In this document: positions 56,897 to 64,000 of the stretch, piece by piece
Position numbering within the stretch: the stretch's first letter is position 1
How the letters are laid out: the number at the start of each line of letters is the position of its first letter
From: Kappaphycus alvarezii
Lineage: Eukaryota; Rhodophyta; Florideophyceae; Gigartinales; Solieriaceae
Assembly: GCA_002205965.3 (NCBI GenBank)
Contig: NADL03000602.1
Coordinates: 310,001-374,000, forward strand
DNA: 64,000 bases
Reading direction: 5' to 3'
The notes under the pieces: model-generated
Databases searched by the model: none
Seen by the model: the letters and a program-made list of their open reading frames with translations, nothing else
What the model was told of the DNA's origin: nothing
Translations under genes and position numbers: made by a program

Positions 56897-59593
56897 ATGC
56901 CCTCCCCTAAATCCGACGCCACATCTACTACCCTCCCTTCCTCAACCATGCAACCACGATTTGTCCGTCCCCAATCCAATTCCACATCCTCCTTTACCAA
57001 GCCTCGTTTCGCACCCCGTTCCCATCTTCATCCCTCCCCGGCCCACCGTCTACTCCATTCCTTTTTCTCAACCCTTCGATTCCGTCGTTCCAAAAAGGCC
57101 ACCGCAAGAGCCACCTTGCTCTTTGTTGTCGTGGCCCTAATCATTGCCATTTTTCTGCTGCTTCGTCTTTTCTATCCTCAATCCCTAGATCGTTTACCCA
57201 TCCATGTTGATAATGTTCGCGCCGGCGTTCTCGATCTCACCCACCGTGCATTGGGCGGCCCGACCCAGCCTGTCGTGCACATGTCACCACCTGGTCATGG
57301 CCGACCAGTCGCTGTCGCTGCGGTTGAGAACAATGTCGGGGAGCAGTTGGAGACCTTGCCTGTTCCTACCGAGGTTGGTTCCTTGCGTCACAGTTCAGTC
57401 AGGAGGGGTATGGCCGCCAAGAAAATGTCCATTGTTGTCTTGTTTCATAATGAGTATGACAGTCTCAAGTACGCACTCAAGAGCTGGATTGAAAAGGGCT
57501 TGATTGAATATGCGGATGAGATTCTCTTTTTTCTAAATGGTGTGCGTAATCAGGATACCTTTGTCCGCACTCTTACCGATTATACAAAGCGCATCCCAGA
57601 GGCAAAGCGCAGCTTGCATGTTAGTCCAGAGAATCTGTCCCTGGGTTTAGCCATTTTGAAGATGGTCGAATTGGCAAAGCATGAGTATGTTCTTTTGTTG
57701 GAGAAGGATTGGGAGCTCATTGAACAGGAACCAACCATGCGATCGCGCTTGGATGACTCAAAGGTTATTGTCGGCACGGGAGTTGCTCATTTGATTCGCC
57801 ATAGGCATCGTCACAATCCGGGCGTTCCTCTGCATGCCCTAATCATGCATGAGGGCCGTGAGGAATCTATCCTCCGCGTTCAGAAAAACTTGCTTTGCTA
57901 TGTGCACCACTGGCAGAAAGACCCAACTATCAGCTATCCAGGCCAGGGAATTATGCGGCGTTGTGGCGGGCCTGACAACAACATCGAGGAGCGAGACGTT
58001 TATTGCTCTTCTTCTGTGTATTGCCAGTGGACAAACAACCCTTGTGTATTCAAGAAAGACTGGTTCATTAATGAGGTGGGCTTGGAATACAAGAAGCAAT
58101 ACAAGATTGAACTGGATAAGCACGGGAAATCCTCCCCGTTTCTTGACTTTGAGTACTACACTAACTGGAGGGCCTACGCGTGGACGGACAAGAATTTCAC
58201 TGTTGCCGTTGGCACGGGGCTCTTCCGGCATGCCGAGACAGAGCACCATCATTTTAACACGTTTTGGTATGCCCACTATCGACTAAAAGTCGATTGGGAG
58301 GAAATCCGCGAACAGTATTTGAAGAATGAAACCCTCTTCAAGAAACTCGGTGGAGTACATCAAAACCCCGACGACCCGCCTCCTCCGACCATGATGGAAC
58401 GTTATCCTGTTGAATTTGTGCGCAAGTACCACGTGAGGGAGATGTTTACTGGCAACTTGGCCACTCAAATAGACATGATAAATGTCGAATACCAGCAATT
58501 CCTCGACAAGCACAGAATCCTAACAGAGGAAGAATGGGAAGCCAGTGGGGGTCCGACTTCAGCCAAGGCCACACGTCAAGTCAACTGGCGATCTGGAATC
58601 ACAAACCTGCACCATATCGTGGAAAAGGCAATGATGGTTGCCCCGCCTGAACGTCCCAATGAAATGAGCATAACGCTGGTGACATGTCTGTTGGATATTG
58701 GGCGGGATGCGTTGGCCAAAGATGCATACAAATTCAAGCGGGAGTTTCAGATGTACCTTGACGCCATGCAGAAATGGCTAAAGCACCAGTATCCAAAGGT
58801 CGTGTTTACGACAGAGGATGTGGTGGATGAAATGATGAAGACAATGAGCGATGAGTCCAAGAAAACGACTAAATTTGTGATAACAAGTCGTGATGAACTT
58901 CGGACGAAATGGTTGGGAAGAGACAATTACGACCGGGTCCAAACAATCCGAAAGTCGCCGGAATGGCTGGGTCGAGCCTCATGGCTGCCCAACTCACCCC
59001 AGGGTGGACTGGAGGGTTACAATCCGCTTGTCATGTCCAAGATGTTTATGCTACGGGAAGCGGCACGCCAGAACTTTTTCAATACAAGCCACTTTGTCTT
59101 TTTGGATTCCAAACACAACTGCCAAAATCCAGATATTATGACTCCAAAGAATGATCACATTCTTCGAGCGCACATGTTTAACAAACTTCTCCTGACTACA
59201 TTTGACTATACTCCGTCTACGGAGGTACATGGATTTGAATACAAGGAATTCAATCAGTACTGCAACATGCAAAACCCCGCGGAGCGACAGCTGATAAAGG
59301 TGGGAAGAGGTGGGATCTTTGGTGGTTCGGCGTTTGTACTGGAATACATCGCTGCCATGTATGACATTGCTCTGACAGCAACTTTGCGAAGTGGGCTAAT
59401 GGGAACGGAGGAAAACATTCTTTCTATACTCAAGTATCAAGTGCCACAATATGTTGATGACTTTAACAATAACTGGGCGTGCCCAGACAACCTCAAGGAC
59501 GACCACCGCTGCCAAAGTATGAAGGACCATCAAGGGTACAACTGCGCCATTTTCGATTGGATGGCTCGGAATGCTGTCACCAGTAACACTTGA
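56897..59593 (+). CDS. Two-domain type II membrane glycosyltransferase-like protein
   Basis: 898 codons, no intron. Start at 56897 (MPSPKSDATS); a Ser/Pro/Arg-rich cytosolic tail precedes one membrane segment at residues 72-92 (ATLLFVVVALIIAIFLLLR), a signal-anchor as in Golgi transferases. Residues about 177-465 look like a GT-A-fold glycosyltransferase: KMSIVVLFHNEYDSLKYALK at the start, ADEILFFLNG, and LLLEKDWEL at 266-274 as a possible acidic metal-binding motif. Residues about 588-860 resemble the HtrL/YibB family: ITLVTCLLDIGR, VVFTTED, YNPLVMSKMFMLREA, HFVFLDSKHN, GRGGIFGGSAFV and GTEENILS. Cys-containing ends may form disulfides. Sugar and acceptor are unknown; a role in cell-wall or glycoprotein glycans is inference. 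Pyrimidine-rich leader and ACTGT runs precede it. Confidence 0.75.
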   Translation: MPSPKSDATSTTLPSSTMQPRFVRPQSNSTSSFTKPRFAPRSHLHPSPAHRLLHSFFSTLRFRRSKKATARATLLFVVVALIIAIFLLLRLFYPQSLDRLPIHVDNVRAGVLDLTHRALGGPTQPVVHMSPPGHGRPVAVAAVENNVGEQLETLPVPTEVGSLRHSSVRRGMAAKKMSIVVLFHNEYDSLKYALKSWIEKGLIEYADEILFFLNGVRNQDTFVRTLTDYTKRIPEAKRSLHVSPENLSLGLAILKMVELAKHEYVLLLEKDWELIEQEPTMRSRLDDSKVIVGTGVAHLIRHRHRHNPGVPLHALIMHEGREESILRVQKNLLCYVHHWQKDPTISYPGQGIMRRCGGPDNNIEERDVYCSSSVYCQWTNNPCVFKKDWFINEVGLEYKKQYKIELDKHGKSSPFLDFEYYTNWRAYAWTDKNFTVAVGTGLFRHAETEHHHFNTFWYAHYRLKVDWEEIREQYLKNETLFKKLGGVHQNPDDPPPPTMMERYPVEFVRKYHVREMFTGNLATQIDMINVEYQQFLDKHRILTEEEWEASGGPTSAKATRQVNWRSGITNLHHIVEKAMMVAPPERPNEMSITLVTCLLDIGRDALAKDAYKFKREFQMYLDAMQKWLKHQYPKVVFTTEDVVDEMMKTMSDESKKTTKFVITSRDELRTKWLGRDNYDRVQTIRKSPEWLGRASWLPNSPQGGLEGYNPLVMSKMFMLREAARQNFFNTSHFVFLDSKHNCQNPDIMTPKNDHILRAHMFNKLLLTTFDYTPSTEVHGFEYKEFNQYCNMQNPAERQLIKVGRGGIFGGSAFVLEYIAAMYDIALTATLRSGLMGTEENILSILKYQVPQYVDDFNNNWACPDNLKDDHRCQSMKDHQGYNCAIFDWMARNAVTSNT

Positions 59594-60351
59594 AAACGTG
59601 TGATTCTAGTGAGCAGAAACCCCCTCTTATCTTTGTTTGCGGGCTTTGTTTGAGATTTTTGTTTGCACTTGAGATTCAACTGTGCGAAATAGAGAAGCAG
59701 TAAATCTTCAAGGTCGTTTACGACAACGAATGGCTTGTCGCCTCTAGTCGATATTTCTCATCTCCTCCTTCCTGCACAGGGTGTGTTCATACAGCAGGAC
59801 GCAGTGAAGCGTTATTTCTGCACGCCAGCAAGCTCTCGGATGGCATCTTGAAGCGGATTCGAAAATTGGCTTGCTCGCCATGGCGATGGTGAAGCCAAAG
59901 GCAGCATCGTGATCACCGCAGGTGCGGTAGTTTCCACCGCTGGCTTGGCCGTATGCAATGCGTGCCGATGGATAATCTAGTACAGTGTATACAGGGGAAT
60001 GGTGACCTTTTATTACTATTATTACTGTATACAGTACAGGTACCTGCCGGAGTGTAGAAAAGTGCCAAATACAATCAAATACTGTGCCCCAAAAGGAGTC
60101 ACGCCACTTCTCTCTTCAGATCAGATCAAATTTAACCACTCGCAACATCTACAACCGCCGTCTTCAACCACCTCGCCCACTCAACGCCACATCTCACCCA
60201 ATCCCTCCATCACAATCGCAACCCACCCAGCTCCCATCCAACGTCAGACCACAAACCCCCCTCACTAGAATCCAAAGCCGAGCACACCATCCATTGCCAA
60301 AACTGCAGATCACCACTTCTCCGCGTAAACTAGTATCGCTCCACCTCCAAC
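59594..60351. other. Intergenic, no gene seen
   Basis: Carries the 3' end of the glycosyltransferase-like gene and the leader of the next gene. An ACTGTATACAGTACAG element lies at 60023-60040. No RNA gene was recognised. Confidence 0.5.
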
Positions 60352-60591
60352 ATGTTTCGCGGCTGGCTTCGCCTGACCACCCTGGTTTGTGACGGACGCA
60401 ATCGCTATCCGGTCAACATAAAGTACACACAGACACGCAAGAGGAACAACAGAAAACGAGTCAACGTAATGAAGGAAAACATGCAAATCATTCGCGAAGG
60501 ACGTGCCGCCCTTATACGCCGGATGCTCAAAGAGAAGAAACAGAAACAAAACGCGTTGACGACCTCTGAAACCCAGGCATCGTCAAAGTGA
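60352..60591 (+). CDS. Small basic protein, function unknown
   Basis: 79 codons starting at 60352 (MFRGWLRLTTLVCDGRNRYP). The first 20 residues are Arg-containing and amphipathic and could be a mitochondrial presequence. A Lys/Arg/Asn-rich stretch (YTQTRKRNNRKRVNVMKENM) and a charged helix (RAALIRRMLKEKKQKQN) follow. Size and charge fit a small ribosomal or RNA-binding protein, but I do not recognise a family. It lies between two clear host genes, 760 bp after one and about 190 bp from the 3' end of the FKBP gene, convergent with it. A Met-rich, well-formed start supports it being real. Confidence 0.45.
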   Translation: MFRGWLRLTTLVCDGRNRYPVNIKYTQTRKRNNRKRVNVMKENMQIIREGRAALIRRMLKEKKQKQNALTTSETQASSK

Positions 60592-60783
60592 CTCACTGGG
60601 ATATCGCCTATGGGAGAGCCAAATGAATCCACACTGGACGACTTGAGTGCGATGCAATCTATGGAATTTTCTACTACACTACAACGTCTACGCACCTGCA
60701 TTGCACACCTTTAGGGTTTATTACACTTTGTCTCACACGGGTCTTCCCCACAGTTCGGTCAGTACTTTAGTCAGCGAAGCAAC

Positions 60784-62338
60784 TCAAGCAAACATCGCCG
60801 CAGCTTGCTTCTTTTCCCTCTCCGCAAATTGCTTTCTCTTTCGGTCCAGCTTCAAGATCTCGTTCTTAATTCCAGGGTTATCCCAGAGCTCCAACGCCGC
60901 CACCAGGTCTACACGCGCCGATTCCCATTCTCCAAGACAAATTTTCGCTCGACCTCTGCAAAACACGAAAAAGTCATCACCAGTTGTCAATTATACAGTT
61001 TCACAAAACACACGGCGTTTATCGCCAATGACAAATAAACCCACAAGCCGTCGGAAAAGAGCAAAAGTCAGTTGGACACGAGTCACCAGTCTAGCCAGGC
61101 CACATCACAAACCAACCATCCAAACTTGACAACAAAACTGCACGATACAACTTACCGGTAATATAGAGCCTTTGAACTTTGCGGATCTAGCTTGATAGCC
61201 AAAGAAGCCGTTTCTACAGCCTTTCGATACTGCTCGAGCCTCACACAGCACAACGACAAATTATTCAACGTAGTGACATGCAATGCTCGCACCTCCTTCT
61301 CATCCGGATCATCATTCTCTTCACTCACATGGTCAGCCACATCGCTCTCCTGCTTCGCCTCAGCCGCGTTCTCGACGTCCTCCTGGACGCCTTTGCTGCC
61401 ATCCTCCGCTTGTTCGGCACCAACCTCTCCATTGACAGGCGCTGGCGCCTCACCGCTCGAGGTGGCGGAGGCAGTAACATCGAGTACCTCCTCCGCGTCG
61501 CTCGCCTTGCTTCCCACGTCTGCAGGCTTTGCATCAGTTGTCCCATTCACATTGGCCTTGCCCTCCGCAGGCTGATCGTCATCAGGGTTTGCATGAGATG
61601 TTCCATTCACATTGGCCTTGCCCTCTACAGGCTGATCGTTCTCTTTATCGATGCCTGTTCCTTGGTCCGCTTCCTCGTCGACAATAGTTGCGGCCTCAAA
61701 CCCGTCTTCATTCTTTTCATTCGGGTCATTGACAACTTTGTCGGCGACGGCGTCGACTTTGTGCTTGAACGGTTTCGGACGTGGTCTGTAAAACACGTTT
61801 GCCAGGTATTGAATACTTTTCGAGTATTGGACTAGGGCCTTGTCAAACTTTTGCTCCTTGAACAATACATTACCAACCTCTTTGCAGTCCTTTGCGTACA
61901 AAACCTCTCCCTTGCGGTCATTTCAGCCATCATCTTTGCCTTTTCTCCGCCCTGTATATCCACCATCTCCACCTCCAAGTAAATGACAGCTCCTCCAGGA
62001 ACACCCTTTTTTTCCAACCCCTTTGCCTCAAACGCATATGCTGCTACGGCGCGTGCCAGACATTTCTCACCCTGTTTCATACTCTGTGCCACCAGCTCCA
62101 ATGCAGGAATGACCTTTTTCTTGCCCAACGTAAAACGAAGCAGACCATCTCTTCGTTTCGCGGATGAATCAAACGGCGACGCGCCAAGATCCTGCGACAA
62201 TCTCAACGCATATCGTAGCGACACTTTTGCATCACGGCCAGCAGGCTCACCTTGACCTTGCACTAGAATTGTTTTCGTGAGCGAGCCATCAGGGGCGAGG
62301 CACTCGACGTCAGGGTCCGTAGCACTGGAGCCTGACAT
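60784..62338 (-). CDS. FKBP-type peptidyl-prolyl isomerase with TPR domain (FKBP51/52-like)
   Basis: Start at 62338 (MSGSSATDPDVECL), inside a longer open frame. Residues about 14-120 form an FKBP domain (LGKKKVIPALELVAQSMKQGEK; GGAVIYLEVEMVDI). It is followed by a TPR unit (KEVGNVLFKEQKFDKALVQY, near 61830-61890), a long acidic linker, then a TPR pair (ALHVTTLNNLSLCCVRLEQY). A 200-nt intron (60956-61155) has GTAAGT and TTTTGCAG ends. The last exon ends REKKQAAAMFA, like the vertebrate FKBP52 tail. TPRs of this family dock Hsp90. The frame of the FKBP part does not meet that of the first TPR; it changes between about 61900 and 61930 with no convincing intron, so a sequencing indel or mutation is likely. 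Between TPR1 and TPR2 the usual 15-20-residue loop is replaced by about 160 residues. Confidence 0.8.
60956..61155 (-). other. Spliceosomal intron of the FKBP-TPR gene
   Basis: Donor CCG|GTAAGT at 61156/61155 and acceptor TTTTGCAG|AGG at 60956/60955. Splicing joins YYR to GRAKICLGEWES in frame, matching the conserved RRGEAHLA-type TPR3 start. Confidence 0.85.
61541..61660 (-). repeat. 60-bp tandem duplication in the acidic linker
   Basis: Two adjacent copies encode a DxQPxEGKANVNGT unit. The copies differ by only a few bases, so the duplication is recent. Confidence 0.75.
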
Positions 62339-62747
62339 GGGAAACACAGCCACAAAAGACCGAGCCGAGACGATAGATTAGATTAGCGTTGCTTCCCTTG
62401 CGGACAGATGGAAGTTACAGTACGGAACAAAAGGCAGAGCGGAGCGGGGTTGGGCACAGGTCCGAGGTGACGAGGGATGGTGGTAGCGATGGAAATGGGA
62501 CGGGGTTTGGAATGCGTATTGCGTGACTTGTGCAAACGGGACGTTGGAGCGGTTATGATCGATGGGGGGCGTATGAGCAAAACGGCAAGTTTTTGTATTT
62601 GTAGTGATCTCGTCGCACCCTTAACATCTGACGGAGCACTTTACTGTACAGTACAGTACAGTAGGGCGGAACTGTAAGAGTGCATCAAGACACCTTTGCG
62701 AAAAACACGTCTCATTTTACTCTTTTTCAACTCTAGGTTGCCCACCC
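62339..62747. promoter_or_regulatory. Divergent promoter region
   Basis: About 400 bp between the starts of the FKBP gene (minus) and the Gly-rich gene (plus). It contains an ACTGTACAGTACAGTACAG run at 62643-62664. No TATA box is obvious. Confidence 0.4.
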
Positions 62748-63490
62748 ATGAAGCACCCTCCATCCTCACATGCGGCGTCCAAAATCACAGCGCATGCACC
62801 CGCCACCTCGTCGTCCGCTCAACCCAACCTCCGCAACATCCACTCGTCCCAAACCCCACACAATGCAACATTCACTCCCCCTCCCACAAGCGCGGCTCCG
62901 GCAGGCCAGTTGAGGCCGCCCAAAATGCTCTCCACTCTCACACGGACCTTTTTCTGCATCGGACCGATCTGCCTGCGAAGTGGGGTCGGGGTGGGGGTTG
63001 GGGTCGGGTGTGGGGTAGGGGTCATCAAGGGGCCGATGATTCCGCTGGGTGGGGAGGGAGGCAACTTGGATTTCCTGAGACAGTTGCCAGGTGGATACCA
63101 GATGATGAATGTGTTGAAGGGTGTGATGCGAAAGTTTCCTGGGTCGAAAACGGGGGTTGGGTGTGGGGTGGGGGCGGGGTTTGGGTTTGGGATTGGGTTG
63201 GGGCCTGCGGGGGGTGGAGGCGGTGGGATGATGGGTGGAATGATGGGTGGGATGGGTGGGATGGGTGGTGGTGGGTATCCACAAGTGCAGCAGAATGTGG
63301 AGGATACGAGTCGGGGTGTTGGTTCGGGTGTCGTAGGGGTAGCGGGAAGCGTGGTGTGGAGGAGAGAGTGGGCAAGCTGGAAGAAAAGGTGGAGAGGTTG
63401 CAAGAGCAGCTGGGGATGTCATTGAAGATGAGGGAGCTGGAGGATCGTTTGTCAAACATGGAGAGTCATTTGGTGAAGAAGAAGCGGTAG
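62748..63490 (+). CDS. Gly/Met-rich protein with C-terminal coiled coil, unrecognised
   Basis: A likely start at 62748 opens a Ser/Thr/Pro-rich N-terminal part. A more ordinary segment follows (IPLGGEGGNLDFLRQLPGGY near 63040-63100, then VLKGVMRKFPG). Next is a Gly/Met-rich tract (GGMMGGMMGGMGGMGGGG near 63215-63270). A second frame supplies a clear heptad coiled coil ending at 63490 (VGKLEEKVERLQEQL; LEDRLSNMESHLVKKK). The frame must change between about 63290 and 63360, perhaps by a small GT-AG intron in the G-rich part or by an indel. I do not recognise a family; a peroxin-14-like or other adaptor protein is only a loose idea. The 3' end lies 26 bp from the convergent nuclease gene. Confidence 0.35.
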
Positions 63491-63516
63491 GCATGTGGAG
63501 TTGGGAGGGGGGTGGC

Positions 63517-64000
63517 TCAGGATTGATTACGGAGACGGCGTCTGTATTCCCAGGGTTGTTGTGGGCGCGGCCATGCCCACAGACCTAATTTGTTGGCTCT
63601 TGCTTGGTCTTCTAGTTGTGCATAGGTGTCGCGTTTATCATAAGCTTTGTAATGCCATGCGGCACCATGACGGAGCATATGTTGACCAAAGTCGAGGCCA
63701 GTAGAGGAGACGATGACATCTGCGACGGTGCGATTGTAACGGTCTGTGGTGTGGACGTGAAGGGTGACGGTGGCGTCGGTGAGCAGGGAGCGGGCGAGTT
63801 GGCCCGCCTCGGGGCCGTAGTTTTGTTTTGTTTCTGGGGTATCGATGCCCATGACACGAACACGGAGGGTTGTCGGGTGTTGGAGGTGGGGGGAGTGTAG
63901 ATGCATGTAAAGGTGTCGCCGTCGGGAATTTTTGTGACGCGGCAGTTGGGGATGATTTGAGTGACGGAGGGATGTGTGGGGGTGGTGGTGGAAGGTTGGG
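63517..64000 (-). CDS. Staphylococcal-nuclease-fold (TNase/SNase) protein, partial
   Basis: Runs off the right edge at its N-terminal side. On the minus strand, IPDGDTFTC near 63930-63960 is the calcium-binding start of the SNase core. It is followed by LRVRVMGIDTPETKQ (63823-63870; Arg35, Asp40, Thr41 and Glu43 equivalents) and DRYNRTVADV (Arg87 equivalent, near 63715-63745), then LDFGQHMLRHGAAW and the C-terminal GLWAW. All catalytic residues are present. The family cleaves DNA or RNA, often as a secreted or organelle-bound enzyme. DGDTF and the rest are in different frames; a six-C run at about 63890 lies between, so a single-base indel there is the simplest cause. Confidence 0.8.
   Translation of the reverse strand, partial: PTFHHHPHTSLRHSNHPQLPRHKNSRRRHLYMHLHSPHLQHPTTLRVRVMGIDTPETKQNYGPEAGQLARSLLTDATVTLHVHTTDRYNRTVADVIVSSTGLDFGQHMLRHGAAWHYKAYDKRDTYAQLEDQARANKLGLWAWPRPQQPWEYRRRLRNQS

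Noticed and set aside
56004-56910. Overlapping open frames of 184 codons (minus) and 246 codons (plus) upstream of the glycosyltransferase-like gene
   Set aside because: They overlap on opposite strands, run through microsatellite and pyrimidine-rich DNA and show no domain; better explained as a promoter/leader region with few chance stops.
59711-59745. KVVYDNEW-like residues resembling the GAPDH C-terminal motif
   Set aside because: Only about seven residues match and the sequence around has no other GAPDH block; taken as chance.
60647-61129. 160-codon plus-strand frame
   Set aside because: Covers the last exon and intron of the FKBP-TPR gene on the opposite strand, where splice sites and TPR motifs are clear.
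62766-63494. 242-codon Pro/Thr/His-rich minus-strand frame
   Set aside because: Arises from the complement of the Gly/Met-rich coding tract; low-complexity and antisense to the coiled-coil gene.
1-64000. CRISPR array or prokaryotic defence island
   Set aside because: No regularly spaced identical short repeats, no cas-like or operon-like genes; introns and eukaryotic transposons show a nuclear genome.

Overview
This is a nuclear window from a eukaryote. It has spliceosomal introns, LTR retrotransposons, several eukaryotic DNA transposon superfamilies and tRNA-derived SINE-like repeats. The right-hand genes are compact and intron-poor, close together, and separated from a large repeat-filled tract. 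That gene-island layout, with a Golgi-type glycosyltransferase-like gene, would fit a marine alga such as a florideophyte red alga, but this is only a guess; other protists or a fungus are possible.

Layout. (1) 1-4394: inverted 5' part of a Ty3/gypsy chromovirus, family A. (2) About 5040-18530: a very A+T-rich block with no recognisable gene. (3) 18850-19260: a dispersed repeat also seen at 45120-45368. (4) 19690-27737: a two-LTR copy of family A carrying a precisely bounded pogo-like DNA transposon (21568-23084); the copy in (1) has the matching empty site. (5) 27960-30600: an old Ty1/copia remnant. (6) 31240-32560: a Tc1/mariner-like transposon split by a 250-bp segment that recurs at 37193-37442. 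(7) 33330-35850: a PIF/Harbinger-like transposon with both a Myb-like gene and a transposase. (8) 35900-42933: a second Ty3/gypsy family (C) on the minus strand, with an antisense reading frame between pol and its 3' LTR. (9) 43340-44670: a decayed DDE_Tnp_4-type transposase. (10) 45369-54885: a third Ty3/gypsy family (D). Its leader carries a piggyBac-like MITE and its 3' LTR carries a piggyBac-like element, inserted at CTAG; the other LTR keeps the empty site.

From about 55 kb onward the sequence is a host gene island. It holds a two-domain membrane glycosyltransferase-like gene (56897-59593), a small basic protein (60352-60591), an FKBP-TPR immunophilin with a clear 200-nt intron (60784-62338, minus), a Gly/Met-rich coiled-coil protein (about 62748-63490) and a staphylococcal-nuclease-fold gene running off the right edge (minus). 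Short ACTGT/ACAGT runs mark the spaces between these genes. No operon-like or defence-like system is visible. The most unusual items are the glycosyltransferase plus HtrL/YibB fusion, the CTAG-targeting piggyBac family, the duplicated 250-bp segment and the A+T-rich block. The LTR elements are all broken fossils; LTR divergence counted by eye suggests that A is the youngest (about 3%), then D (about 10%), then C (about 15%).
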